DNA of 54,378 nucleotides, from the NCBI GenBank assembly GCA_020851115.1, contig JADZDJ010000160.1:1-54378 (forward strand), given 5' to 3'. Every line of letters begins with the position of its first letter. Positions within the stretch are counted from its first letter, which is position 1. Below are positions 18,448 to 28,400 of the stretch, in pieces. The DNA is from Pirellulales bacterium (GTDB lineage: Bacteria; Planctomycetota; Planctomycetia; Pirellulales; JADZDJ01). A program made the position numbers and the translations under genes. The notes beneath the pieces are model-generated. The model did no database searches. It was not told where the DNA came from and was given only the letters and a program-made list of their open reading frames with translations.

Positions 18448-19593
18448 TTACTGCGGGAATGTCGAGCGGTCGCCGACTTTGACCTTGATGCGAAGAGTTT
18501 CACGATTGCGCAGCACGACAAGCTCCACTTCGCGGCCGACTTCGGTCAGGGCGACAAGGTTGATCAAATGGTCGTCGTTTTCGATCGGAATGCCGTTTAA
18601 TTGGAGCACGACGTCGCCCACTTGCAAACCGGCCTCCTGGGCAGGGGAGTTCGCTGTGATACCCGAGATCCTTGTCCCGCGTTGCCGCGAAAGACCGGCG
18701 TTGGTTGCCGCCACCGTCGTGAACAGGTGATCGAGCGAGACGCCGAGGTAAGCTCGCACAACATTGCCGTCGCGGTCGATGAGTTGTTTGGCGACGTTCA
18801 TTACAACATTGATTGGAATGGTAAAGCCGATCCCCTCGCTGCCGCCAGAACTGCTGGCGATAGCGGTGTTCATGCCCACAACTTCGCCTTTCAAGTTCAG
18901 CAGCGGGCCACCGCTGTTGCCGGGGTTAATCGCCGCGTCGGTCTGCATAAAGTCCTTATATTTCACGCTTTCGCTCAGCCCGTCCAGATTCCACCGGCCT
19001 TTGGCGCTGATGATGCCGAAGGTTACCGAGTGGCTCAGCCCGAACGGACTGCCAACGGCCAGCACGAAGTCGCCGACATCGATCTCATCGCTGTTGCCGA
19101 TATGAGCTGACACCAATCGGGGCGCGTCGACGGCAATGACCGCCACGTCGGTCTGCAGATCGGCCCAGATTCGAACGGGACTAATGATCCGGCCGTCAGC
19201 AAGTTTGATCTTGATCTTGTCGGATCGAGAATCTTTGACGACGTGGCGGTTTGTAAGCACGTAATAGCGGCCGTGGTATTCGATGATCGTTCCCGAGCCA
19301 GCCTCTTCGACCTGTCGTCGAGGATAGCGGCCAGCGCTCTCGTGCTCCGAGTCGATATGCACCACCGTCGGCCTGGCCACTTGAACCGCTTTTCGCAAGA
19401 CATTGGCTTGGCGCTGCAAGTGGACCGACTCGGCGGCCAGTTCGGCGTACTGCTTTTCGCGCTGCTCGGCCGAGGGCTCGGCGTCGTCGATTTGAGCGAA
19501 CGCGGAATTGCCGCCGCCGAGCATCAGTGCGGCTACAAAAAGCATGAGTTTCAACAGAAAACAGTGCATACGCAAGAGCCGAAGACGGAGCAT
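18448..19593 (-). CDS. HtrA/DegP-like trypsin-type serine protease with one PDZ domain
   Basis: A 381-residue exported protease. A signal peptide (LLKLMLFVAALMLGGGNSAFA) is followed by a short Glu/Arg/Gln-rich helical stretch (residues about 40-70), then the trypsin-like domain with the triad LTNRHVV (His), TDVAVIAV (Asp) and INPGNSGGPLLN (Ser). A single C-terminal PDZ domain is seen from about residue 285 (YLGVSLDHLF, NSPAQEAGLQVGDVVLQLNG). Such periplasmic proteases handle misfolded envelope proteins. The start could also be the ATG eight codons downstream (MHCFLLKLML). It converges with manA and is a single gene. Confidence 0.93.
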   Translation of the reverse strand: MLRLRLLRMHCFLLKLMLFVAALMLGGGNSAFAQIDDAEPSAEQREKQYAELAAESVHLQRQANVLRKAVQVARPTVVHIDSEHESAGRYPRRQVEEAGSGTIIEYHGRYYVLTNRHVVKDSRSDKIKIKLADGRIISPVRIWADLQTDVAVIAVDAPRLVSAHIGNSDEIDVGDFVLAVGSPFGLSHSVTFGIISAKGRWNLDGLSESVKYKDFMQTDAAINPGNSGGPLLNLKGEVVGMNTAIASSSGGSEGIGFTIPINVVMNVAKQLIDRDGNVVRAYLGVSLDHLFTTVAATNAGLSRQRGTRISGITANSPAQEAGLQVGDVVLQLNGIPIENDDHLINLVALTEVGREVELVVLRNRETLRIKVKVGDRSTFPQ

Positions 19594-19762
19594 TTCATCA
19601 ATCCCTTAGGTTATGAACAACGGAGAATACCATCGTTCAATCAATATTCTGAACAGTCACTCGTTCCTGGATCGAGTATACCGTTACCGACGTGAGTTTG
19701 TAAAAAGCGTCGTGGATTCGTCGGTGGCAAAGGTAGCGGCTGGAAATGAGAAGATAAGCGAT

Positions 19763-19783
19763 CGACCGCCTGACGGGCGGTCG
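19763..19783. repeat. GC-rich hairpin
   Basis: CGACCGCC (19763-19770) and GGCGGTCG (19776-19783) form a perfect 8-base stem with a 5-base loop, upstream of the HtrA-like start and downstream of the DksA-like terminator. Read on the plus strand it is followed by a short A-rich stretch. The role is unclear. Confidence 0.4.
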
Positions 19784-19831
19784 CGAGCGACAAAAAGATA
19801 CCGCCGGGTAATTTTTCTAGGTTTCGAGTCA

Positions 19832-19901
19832 ATAAAAAAGGGAGGGCATTGCGAAATGCCCCGCGAGTGTGGCTCGCCTTGGCGGTTCGCGCTGCCCTCC
19901 C
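19832..19901 (-). terminator. Rho-independent terminator of the DksA-like gene
   Basis: Read on the minus strand, downstream of the DksA-like stop, GGGAGGGCA pairs with TGCCCTCCC (plus-strand positions 19893-19901 and 19840-19848) and is followed at once by TTTTTTATT. An alternative tighter hairpin uses GGGCATT and AATGCCC around a 4-base loop (19844-19861). Either gives a GC stem plus U-tract typical of intrinsic termination. Confidence 0.8.
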
Positions 19902-19941
19902 TGCTGAATAACGCTTGAGCGTGGAGGCAAAACTTTCCCGA

Positions 19942-20385
19942 TTAGACGTCGATTTCAATATCCTCGAACGTCGCTTCGGCATCGCCGCCGCTCTCGTTGA
20001 CGCGGCCCCAATCGCCGTCTTGGCCGCCGACCGAACCATATTTTTCGGCTTCCCGCTGACATTCGATGCAATACGTGGCATATGGCAGGGCATTTAGCCG
20101 AGCCAATGGAATTTTGCATCCGCAGCCTTCGCATACGCCATATTGGCCTTTGCGCATCCGTTCGAGTGCATTTTCAACGCTGGCCAGCTCGCGGCTTTCG
20201 ACTTCAGCCAGTTGCGAACTGATTTCATCCTGGGCCGAATCGAGCGCTGCGTCAACCAAGTCGCCAGCGGTTTGAGCGCGCAGCTCTTTGAGCAGGCTCA
20301 AGTCGCCCGCTAAAGCTTGGCGAAGTGCATCTCGCCGCTTGATTAGGATCTGCCTCATGCTCATCAATGCGTCTTTACGTGCCAT
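19942..20385 (-). CDS. TraR/DksA-family zinc-finger protein
   Basis: A 147-residue protein. The N-terminal half (about residues 8-75) is a long helical hairpin rich in Glu, Gln, Arg and Leu, as in DksA. The zinc finger is GVCEGCGCKIPLARLNALPY followed by CIEC, giving C-x2-C-x17-C-x2-C at about residues 86-110. The C terminus is an acidic, Gly-rich tail (GGDAEATFEDIEIDV). DksA-type proteins enter the RNA polymerase secondary channel and modulate transcription with ppGpp; members of this smaller group may do other things. It is a single gene ending in a clear intrinsic terminator. Confidence 0.9.
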   Translation of the reverse strand: MARKDALMSMRQILIKRRDALRQALAGDLSLLKELRAQTAGDLVDAALDSAQDEISSQLAEVESRELASVENALERMRKGQYGVCEGCGCKIPLARLNALPYATYCIECQREAEKYGSVGGQDGDWGRVNESGGDAEATFEDIEIDV

Positions 20386-21076
20386 GTTTGCTCCACTCTA
20401 CTGTCCGTCAGTCGAGATTAACGCGGAAAGGCCGTCCCCTGGCGCGATTTCGTCGAACTGCGAACGTTCTTCATTTTGCCTAAATCCCGATTCGTCGTTG
20501 CCGCGACTTTTTTTGACCCGAAGTGCGGCAATCAAAATATAGTACGACAGTCAACCGGTATGGGTCGTTTTTCAAGACGATTTTTTGCGGAAATTGCCCT
20601 CGCCACACGCGTCAAGCCGTTTACGCGAGCAAAGCCTTACAAGACTATCCATTCTGGTGGTCGAGATTACCAATCGAACATTGATTATTCCTTCGACTGG
20701 ACACTTCTGTGAAGTATTTCACAAATCATGCTCCCGGCTTCAGGATACCAGCGAAAATCGAGCAGAGCATGGAAGCGGCAGGATCGTTCCGATCTTCCAG
20801 TTCTCGCTTTGTGATCTTCCATTCTGAACCGCGAACAAGCGAACCCTTTCCGGTCGCTATGGGATAATCGGCAAAATCGTCACAGATATGCAGGTTTTCC
20901 CTCGGCTGGCGTGAAAGTGCCGACAGCGACTGGTGTCTAGCGGCGTAACCTATTGGCCGAAAAGGACTTTTAGACCGCTGGCAGGGGCCAAAAAGTTTGA
21001 CGCGATGATCGCCGTAAGCTAAATCCCCAATGAGATTTGCGTCTGCGAAACCACCCTGCATCCAACGAGGCCAACC
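20386..21076. other. Divergent intergenic region, no gene seen
   Basis: About 690 bases between the start of the DksA-like gene (minus) and the FHA gene (plus). The open frames present lack recognisable domains or sensible composition. The promoters of both flanking genes should lie here; no specific elements were identified. Confidence 0.4.
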
Positions 21077-23488
21077 ATGCCGATGACTCCGCCCACCGAA
21101 ACCCTGCTGGGGCGCTCCACTGCGCCGCTGGGGCTGCGTATTCGCGGCACCGACCGGGATGGTCAAGTCGTGTGGTTGAATTCCTTGAAAGTAACCATTG
21201 GTTCAGGCAGCAGCAGCACATTGCGACTTCGTGCGCCGGGTGTAGCGCCTGTGCATTGCATGATCCTTCGCGGCCGCGAGCAGACCATTGCGCGCTGCTG
21301 GTCGCCCGATACGCGCTGCAACGGCCGGGCGTTCAAGGACGCGAGGCTGTCAACCGGCGATCGACTTGGCATCGGTCCGCTGGAACTCGAAGTGGTCGCA
21401 CACTCGGAAGGAGGAACACGGAACTCGGAAGCTGCCAACGAGTCCGGCAGAAACAGTGGTCGCCCGATCGACCGGTCCGCGCCGCTGTCAGAATCTGCTG
21501 CGGACGCAACCATGCAAGATCCGCAGATCGTGAAGGCGTTGAACAACATCCGGCGGCTTGGCGTCCGCCTGAGGGCGAGTCGTCGCCAGTCGCGAAGGCG
21601 TATTGAAAAACTGACGGAAGAACTGCGAGCGGCACGTCTTCGGGCCGGCGATTTGGAAAGCCAGATTGCCGCACATCGAAAGCAATCTGCCGCCAATGAA
21701 TCGCACCAGTTCCAGTGGGAGCAGCAACGGCAAGCGATCGACGCCGAGCGCAAGCAATGGCTGCAAACTCAATCTCACATCGAGCAATTACTGGCCGACC
21801 TGGAGCGACGGAGCGAAGCAGCGACCGTTGTCGCGTCGGTGCAAGCGACGCCATCGGTGCCGACCGAGGCCGCGCGCGACATAGAACGGGAAATCGCCGA
21901 CCTGCGCAATCAGCTTGAGACCGAACGCAACGAGTGGGAAGCGCAACGAGCCGTATGGGAAGAGAAACTTGTCAAGCGCGAAGCCTCGCTGCAAGAGGAA
22001 TCGAGTCAATTGCAACAATTGCAGACCAACATCCAGGGCGAACGGTCGGCACTCGAAGCGCAAGTCGCATCTCTCGACGAAGGCAAAAAGCAACTTGAAT
22101 CGCGCGGTAACGACATCACGCAGAGCCAAGAGACACTGGACGAACAGCGGCGAGTTCTGCGGGCCGAAGTCGAAAAGCTCGATCGAGAGCGATCTCAATT
22201 TGCAACCGAGTGCGAAACATTTGGAAAGGATCGCGTCGAATTCGAGCAAAGTCGCCAAGAATTGATAGGATCGATGGAAAAACTGAAAGCACGGCAATCG
22301 GAGTTGGATGCCAAGAGCCAAGTACTCGAAGATCAACGCCGCGAAATCGACGCCGAACGGGATGAAATTCACCAAATTGCCGAGCAGCGTCAGAAGATAG
22401 CTGAAGAGTTGCAAGCACTGAATGCGGGTAAGGAGGAATTGGAGCGCCAACAGCAGGAACTAGCTGAAACGCAGCGAGATATTGCGCTAGCCCGCGAAGA
22501 ATTGCTGCAATCCAAACAAGCCTGGGAAGCGGAGGTTGTTCACCACGAGTCGCCCACCGGTCAACCGCGACAAATCGTCTTACCCAGCCACTTCGCGCCA
22601 GACGCGCAAACGGAGCATTCTGAGGCGACGGCCTCTGCCGATGAACGGGTGCCGGTCGAACCGGATGAAGAGCAAGACGGCGCGGCAGCACCCAATTCGC
22701 CAGGAAGTGAGCCAACAAGCACCAATCCAATTCCTGAAAACTCCGATGAGGTTTTTTCTCGGCTGCGCGCTCTCGACCTGCTCAAGAGCGACGAAGTAAC
22801 GAGGACACAGGAGACACCTGCGGTGGAGGCAGCCGGCGAATCCAAAACGATTGAGGATTCGGCCGAGAATTTGCCAAACCCACGACGGGCGTCGAATTCG
22901 GCCGTCGAGGCCTCGGAATCGGAAGACGAAGATTCAATCGAGTCGTACATGGCTCGACTGTTGCAGCGCGTCGGTAAAGGAGTCGCCGGGAATCCACCTT
23001 TAACTACAACTGCCGCGCAAGGAGCCAAGCCGAAAGCTGCCGCAATGGCTGCCCTTGCGAGCGAGGCTTCGACGGAACCTGCTGCCCTGACCGATTCGCC
23101 GATGCGAACGCTTAGCGAGCTTGAGCCGCGTTCCGCCGCTCCAGAAAAGAGTCGCGATTTAGCGGCGATGCGGGAGATTGCCAATTTCACTGCCCGCACT
23201 GCCATCGCCAAGCACGTTTGGCGAACCAGGATTGCGATGCTGCTGAAACGCTTTGCGATGGGCATCGTCGCGCTTGTCTGCGGATTGATCTTGATCGTGC
23301 TTGCTCCATCAGCGTCATCACACTATTTTCTATACGGATTGACGGCGATCACCGCAGCGATCCTTTGGTTTTTACCTTCCCTCTACCGGGCAAAAAAGTG
23401 CGAGCATCAAGCAAAATCTGCCCAGCAGGAAGCCATGGATAACTACGAAAAATCACCCATTACAGCCAACCCGCCTGAACCGCGATGA
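21077..23488 (+). CDS. FHA-domain protein with long coiled coil and C-terminal membrane hairpin
   Basis: An 803-residue protein. Residues about 15-110 look like a forkhead-associated domain (VTIGSGSSSTLRLRAPGVAP, VHCMILRG, NGRAFKDARLSTGDRLGIGP), which binds phosphothreonine peptides. Residues about 145-480 are a nearly uninterrupted Glu/Gln/Arg/Leu coiled coil. A low-complexity acidic and Ser/Ala-rich linker follows (about 480-700). Two hydrophobic helices at about 727-744 and 750-770 then form a membrane hairpin, leaving a short charged tail. It may be a membrane-tethered cytoplasmic scaffold. No kinase or phosphatase gene is adjacent. It converges with the isomerase gene, with four bases between the stops. 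The function is not known. Confidence 0.8.
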   Translation: MPMTPPTETLLGRSTAPLGLRIRGTDRDGQVVWLNSLKVTIGSGSSSTLRLRAPGVAPVHCMILRGREQTIARCWSPDTRCNGRAFKDARLSTGDRLGIGPLELEVVAHSEGGTRNSEAANESGRNSGRPIDRSAPLSESAADATMQDPQIVKALNNIRRLGVRLRASRRQSRRRIEKLTEELRAARLRAGDLESQIAAHRKQSAANESHQFQWEQQRQAIDAERKQWLQTQSHIEQLLADLERRSEAATVVASVQATPSVPTEAARDIEREIADLRNQLETERNEWEAQRAVWEEKLVKREASLQEESSQLQQLQTNIQGERSALEAQVASLDEGKKQLESRGNDITQSQETLDEQRRVLRAEVEKLDRERSQFATECETFGKDRVEFEQSRQELIGSMEKLKARQSELDAKSQVLEDQRREIDAERDEIHQIAEQRQKIAEELQALNAGKEELERQQQELAETQRDIALAREELLQSKQAWEAEVVHHESPTGQPRQIVLPSHFAPDAQTEHSEATASADERVPVEPDEEQDGAAAPNSPGSEPTSTNPIPENSDEVFSRLRALDLLKSDEVTRTQETPAVEAAGESKTIEDSAENLPNPRRASNSAVEASESEDEDSIESYMARLLQRVGKGVAGNPPLTTTAAQGAKPKAAAMAALASEASTEPAALTDSPMRTLSELEPRSAAPEKSRDLAAMREIANFTARTAIAKHVWRTRIAMLLKRFAMGIVALVCGLILIVLAPSASSHYFLYGLTAITAAILWFLPSLYRAKKCEHQAKSAQQEAMDNYEKSPITANPPEPR

Positions 23489-23492
23489 GCTA

Positions 23493-24512
23493 CTATCCAT
23501 TGCCGCGGGCGGCCAGCACGTCGTCATAATCTCGCAGATGATAGTGAAGGCCGGCCAGATCGAGCACCTTGCACAAGCTGCGGGCAGCGACGCCTAGACC
23601 ATCAGGGCCGCTAAAACCACCGAATTGGCCGCCACCTTTCAAATGCGGCTCCAGATCGAGGAACACTCCCGGAATGCCGCGGCGCTTGAGTTTCTTTTCC
23701 AACGTCGGAATATGATCGCGGAAGTCGCGCAGGATCAAGGCATGGGCCGTGTCGCCAACATCGGCAGGTACGAAGTTTTTGAGTGCTCCTTCATCGATGT
23801 GGCCCTGTCGGCGCGCGCCGCTGGGAGCTTTATAGTCTTTGATATGCATCCAACCAATGCCGGGCTTCATCGCCTGATATTGCTGAAACGCCTCGGCCTG
23901 TGTATATCCTTGGCAAATGATGTTACCACCGTCGAAAATGGTCACCAATGCCGGATGGTTCACTTGGCGGTGAATCTCGGCCATAATTTGCCCGTTTTGT
24001 CCGACGAGGTTGGCTTCAATTTCTAGTCCAAAGGTCAAGTCGGAACGATGACAAGTCTCGGCAATTTGTCCGAGGTGATCGGCGACTTGAGGAATGTGCT
24101 GCGCCGGATCTTCGCCGCGGGGCGGATAGAACGAAAAGCCGCGGATCAGCTTCGTTTCAAAAGCGTGAGCCAGCTCACAGGCGCGCTTTACGTCGGTGGC
24201 CAGATACTTCTTGAACGGAATATATGCGTTCTTAGTGCCGTCGGCTCGATCGACCAGCTTGATTTTCCCGATCGGCGAGCCAATCGACGCCACATTGAGT
24301 CCATATTCATCTTCCAAGTGGCGTATCTTCGTGATTTCGGCTTTGGAAAGCTTCATCACGTTCTTGATGCCGCTGCCGATGTCGATGAATCGAATGCTGT
24401 AATATTGAAGGCCAATCGCGGCCAGCGCGGCAAACTGCTGGGTAGCAGTTTTTTGATTGGCCGCCTCGTCGGCAAAGGCGCTTAGGATGACACGGGGTTG
24501 CTCGTCAGGCAT
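23493..24512 (-). CDS. Sugar phosphate isomerase/epimerase family TIM-barrel protein
   Basis: The start is set at ATG 24512 (MPDEQPRVILSAFADEAANQ), since the upstream extension to 24629 is not homologous in character; the product is 339 residues. It has the AP-endonuclease-2/xylose-isomerase-like barrel pattern with metal-ligand candidates in FGLEIEAN (Glu), VTIFDGGNIICQG (Asp), IGWMHIKDYK (His and Lys) and LDLEPHLKGGGQFGG (Glu). Family members isomerise or epimerise sugars and inositols using divalent metal. It is cytoplasmic as annotated, with no signal peptide. It is divergent from the ABC ATPase gene, and the two share a 179-base promoter region. Confidence 0.85.
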   Translation of the reverse strand: MPDEQPRVILSAFADEAANQKTATQQFAALAAIGLQYYSIRFIDIGSGIKNVMKLSKAEITKIRHLEDEYGLNVASIGSPIGKIKLVDRADGTKNAYIPFKKYLATDVKRACELAHAFETKLIRGFSFYPPRGEDPAQHIPQVADHLGQIAETCHRSDLTFGLEIEANLVGQNGQIMAEIHRQVNHPALVTIFDGGNIICQGYTQAEAFQQYQAMKPGIGWMHIKDYKAPSGARRQGHIDEGALKNFVPADVGDTAHALILRDFRDHIPTLEKKLKRRGIPGVFLDLEPHLKGGGQFGGFSGPDGLGVAARSLCKVLDLAGLHYHLRDYDDVLAARGNG

Positions 24513-24691
24513 AGAAACGTGGTAGGATGGGAGTTTTGCGAAGGATTGAACTGGATATTGTGGTTGCCAATGCACCGACAAGCAAGCCCCTACCATGTCG
24601 CTCCACGCTCTTGTTTCCATGCTTCGCACAGGAAAGCTCTGCGGCGAAGCTCTACGTCGCGCAGAACTGCAGAAGTTACCTCAATGTGATC

Positions 24692-25366
24692 ATGCCGGAT
24701 CTGATTGTCGAAAACATCACGAAGAAATACCCGACTAGGAACGAGCCGCTGACTGTACTGCGCGGGGCGTCGCTCGATCTTTCGCGCGGTGAAAATGTGG
24801 CGATCCTTGGGCCTAGCGGCTCCGGCAAGAGCACCCTGCTCTACATTGTCGGCACACTCGATCGGCCAACCGCAGGGCGCGTCGAACTGCAAGGAAGTGA
24901 TCCCTTTTCGCTTGCAGAGCCGCAACTTGCCGATTTTCGGAACGCGCGGATAGGATTTATCTTTCAAGATCATTTTTTGCTGCCGCAGTGTTCGGTGCTC
25001 GAAAATGTGTTGTTGCCGACGATTGCCGCAGGCGCGGCAGACGATGCGCTAATAGGCCGCGCCAAAATGCTGCTCGACCGCGTCGGCTTATCGAATCGCC
25101 TCGACCATCGTCCGGCCGAACTCTCCGGGGGCGAGAAGCAACGAGTGGCGGTCGCACGCGCCTTGATCCGCAATCCAGTGTTGCTCTTAGCCGACGAACC
25201 TACCGGAAATCTCGATCGTGGCACGGCGGCTTCCGTAGGAAAGCTGCTGCACGAACTGCAGCGCGCAGAGCAAACGATGCTGATCGCCGTGACTCATAGC
25301 CTCGATCTGGCAGCCACGTTCGACCGACGGCTGGAACTGGACTCTGGATTACTAAGGCAGGTATGA
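24692..25366 (+). CDS. ABC transporter ATP-binding protein, LolD/MacB type
   Basis: A 224-residue ATPase starting [20 protein letters not shown] at 24692. It has Walker [12 protein letters not shown], a Q-loop in [13 protein letters not shown], the signature [15 protein letters not shown], Walker [14 protein letters not shown] and the switch His in AVTHSLD. The pattern belongs to the LolD/FtsE/MacB group, which works with FtsX-type permeases. The next gene, 37 bases downstream, is such a permease, so the two form one transporter or lipoprotein-release/peptide-export machine. Confidence 0.92.
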   Translation: MPDLIVENITKKYPTRNEPLTVLRGASLDLSRGENVAILGPSGSGKSTLLYIVGTLDRPTAGRVELQGSDPFSLAEPQLADFRNARIGFIFQDHFLLPQCSVLENVLLPTIAAGAADDALIGRAKMLLDRVGLSNRLDHRPAELSGGEKQRVAVARALIRNPVLLLADEPTGNLDRGTAASVGKLLHELQRAEQTMLIAVTHSLDLAATFDRRLELDSGLLRQV

Positions 25367-25403
25367 ACCCACAGGTTGAGCGTTCACCGCTCACGGCTAA
25401 TAT

Positions 25404-28400
25404 ATGCTAAGGTTCGCCATTCGCTCCCTCGCCTACCATTGGCGGACGAATCTCGCCGTCGCACTGGGTGTGATGGCAGCAACGGCAGTATTGACCGGCG
25501 CGCTCGTGGTCGGCGATTCTGTGCGTGGCAGTTTGCGGCACTTGATCGTCGATCGACTTGGGCGGATCGATTCCGTGCTCGTTGCGCCGCGATTCTTTCG
25601 CACAGAGCTGGCGGACGAGATCGCGTTTAGCCCTGGCTTTCAGAATGACTTCACTGCCGCATTACCCGCGATCGTCCTCCAGGGAACGCTTGCAAAACCT
25701 GACGGCAGCGACCATCAGCATGCTGGCAGCGTCAGCGTGTTGGGCGTCGGGGCAGAGTTTTGGAAGTTCGGCCGCGGCGGCCCACAACAACCTCCCAAGA
25801 CTGGCGAAATCGTCCTCAACCAGCCGCTTGCCGACGAATTACAAGTGAGGCCCGGCGATCAGGTCATGCTGCGATTGCCGCAAGCCGCGGATGTCCCGGC
25901 CGATAGCCCGCTCGGTCGCAAGTCCGAAACCATCCGCAGCCAGCGGTTCACGGTGAGCGAAATCATCTCGGCCGCGGGGCTTGGCGGATTTGGCTTGCGC
26001 CCTTCGCAGCAAGCGCCGCTTAACGCGTTTACGACCGTCGAATCCTTGCAGCGAATGGTTGAAGTTCATGGCCGTGTGAACGCGGTGATCGTCGCGAGTC
26101 GATCAGCGAGTGAAGCCGTTTCGATCAATGCCGAACTGCTGCTTCAAGCAGCACTGCATCCCACTCTGGCCGATTATGGGCTGTCGATTCGCAAGACCGA
26201 ACGTGGCTACTTCAATTTAACGACCGACCGAATGGTGCTCGAGCCGGCGGTCGAACAGGCTGCGATGAACGCCTTCGGCGCGCTGGGCGCTCAACCTGCT
26301 TACACCTACTTAGCGAATTTGATTCGGATTCCCAACAGCAACTGGAAGGTTCCCTATTCAACCATTGCTGCCGTCAACTTCACCACCGATCCACCACTGG
26401 GTCCGTTTGTCGATCTGCAAAGCAAGCCGATTGCGCCACTGGAGGTCGATGAAATTGTTCTGAATTCGTGGGTAGCCGGCGATTTATTGGCTCAAGGAGC
26501 GAAACTGCAACCTGGTGATTCGATCGAGCTCACCTATTTCGAGCCAGAAAGCACGCACGGCAAAGTCGTGGAATCTAGCCACATCTTTCGCTTGAAAGAC
26601 ATTGTAAACCTGGTCGGTCCTGCCGACGATCGCAGCTTCACTCCGGAAGTGAAGGGCGTGACCGACGAAGAATCGATCGCCGACTGGAATCCACCGTTCC
26701 CCTACGATTCGGCTCGCGTTCGCAGCTTGCCGCCGCACGATGAAGATGACAAGTATTGGAAGAAGTACCGCGCGACACCAAAGGGGTTTATCAGTTTGAA
26801 ACAAGGTCGCAAGCTGTGGGGCAGCCGTTTTGGTAATACGACGTCGATTCGCATCCCCGATGTCGAGATTTCCCTCCGCAATCGGTCGTCCGCTGCGTCG
26901 AGTGAAACGACGACATCAAAATCCGAAAATAACGGCAGCGTAACACCGGAATCGCTCGCCAAATTACTGGAGCAGAAGCTGTCGCCCGCCTCAGTGGGCT
27001 TCGAGTTCATCCCGATCAAGCGCTTCGGCCTCAAAGCTGCCGCCGGCACGACGCCGTTTGCCGGTCTATTTTTAGCATTCAGTTTCTTCATTATTATTGC
27101 GGCGCTGATGTTGATCTTATTGCTCTTCAAGCTCGGCGTCGATTCGCGCGCCGCGGAATTGGGCATCGTGCTGGCTGTCGGATGGCGACGGTCGGCCGCA
27201 CGGTGGACGTATTTGCTCGAAGGCGCAGTCGTCGCCAAAGTTGGCGCCTTGGCCGGCGTCGTGCTCGGAGTCGGCTACGCCTGGCTGATGCTCGCCGGTC
27301 TGAAAACTTGGTGGCTTGGCGCGATTACCGCGCCGTTTCTCGGCCTGTACGTTGCGCCGACAACACTTATCATCGGCTACCTCAGCGGCCTTTTCGTATC
27401 GCTGGCGACGATTGCTTGGTCTCTGCGCCAGTTAGGAAAAGTGACAGTGCGGCGACTACTTGCCGGGGAAAGCTTGGAAAGCCGCTCTTGGTCATCGTGC
27501 CGCTCCGCCTGGCCACGATGGTTCGCGATATTCGCGCTGTTTGTCGCCGTCGCCTGCGGACTTGGCGCGACAAGATTTGCCAACGAGTCGCAATCGCTTC
27601 TGTTTCTCGGCTCCGGCGCGCTCGTTTTGACGGCGATTCTGGTTACGATCTGGAACATGTTGCGTTTCGACCAAGACTCATCTCTCATCGGTGTCTGTCC
27701 GCCGCTGGTGCGATTGGCGATCCGCAATAGCAGCCGTTTTCCAATGCGCAGTACCCTAACCATCGGCCTGACCGCCACCGCGTGCTTTCTCATCGCATCG
27801 CTCAGTGCGTTCCAACTCGCCCCGTCGTCAACCGGTCCAAAGTTCAACTCTGGCGACGGCGGGCTTGCACTCATTGCCCAATCCGACCAACCAATTTACC
27901 AGAATATGAATAATTCTAAGGGACGAGACGAATTGGGATTCAGCCAAACTACCCAAGATCTTTTCTCGTCGCTCGAAGCCGGGGCAAGAATCGATCGACT
28001 GAAAATCTTCTCGCTTCGCGTCCAAAGGGGCGACGAGGCTAGTTGTCTGAATTTGTTCCAATCACGACAGCCACGGATTTTAGGACTGCCAGAGGAGTTT
28101 ATCGAACGCGGCGGCTTTGCATGGGCCGCAACGCTTTCAAGCCATGCCATCGCGGAAGCTTCTCACCCCGATCAGATACCGTGGAGATTGCTGCTAGAGA
28201 ATCGCGACCCCGACGTCATTCCCGTTGTCATCGACCAAAACACCGCTCTCTACAGCCTGCATCTGTACGGTGGCGTCGGCCAAATTTTTGAAATCGATTT
28301 GCCGCGCGACGGCACGTTGAAACTTCAAGTCGTCGGGTTGCTCAAAAACAGCATCTTCCAAGGCGATTTGCTGATGAGCGAACGCAATTTTCTCCAGGTA

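Noticed and set aside
21788-22450. 220-residue open frame antisense to the FHA coiled-coil gene
   Set aside because: Its Leu/Phe-rich composition is the shadow of the Glu/Gln/Lys coiled coil on the other strand.
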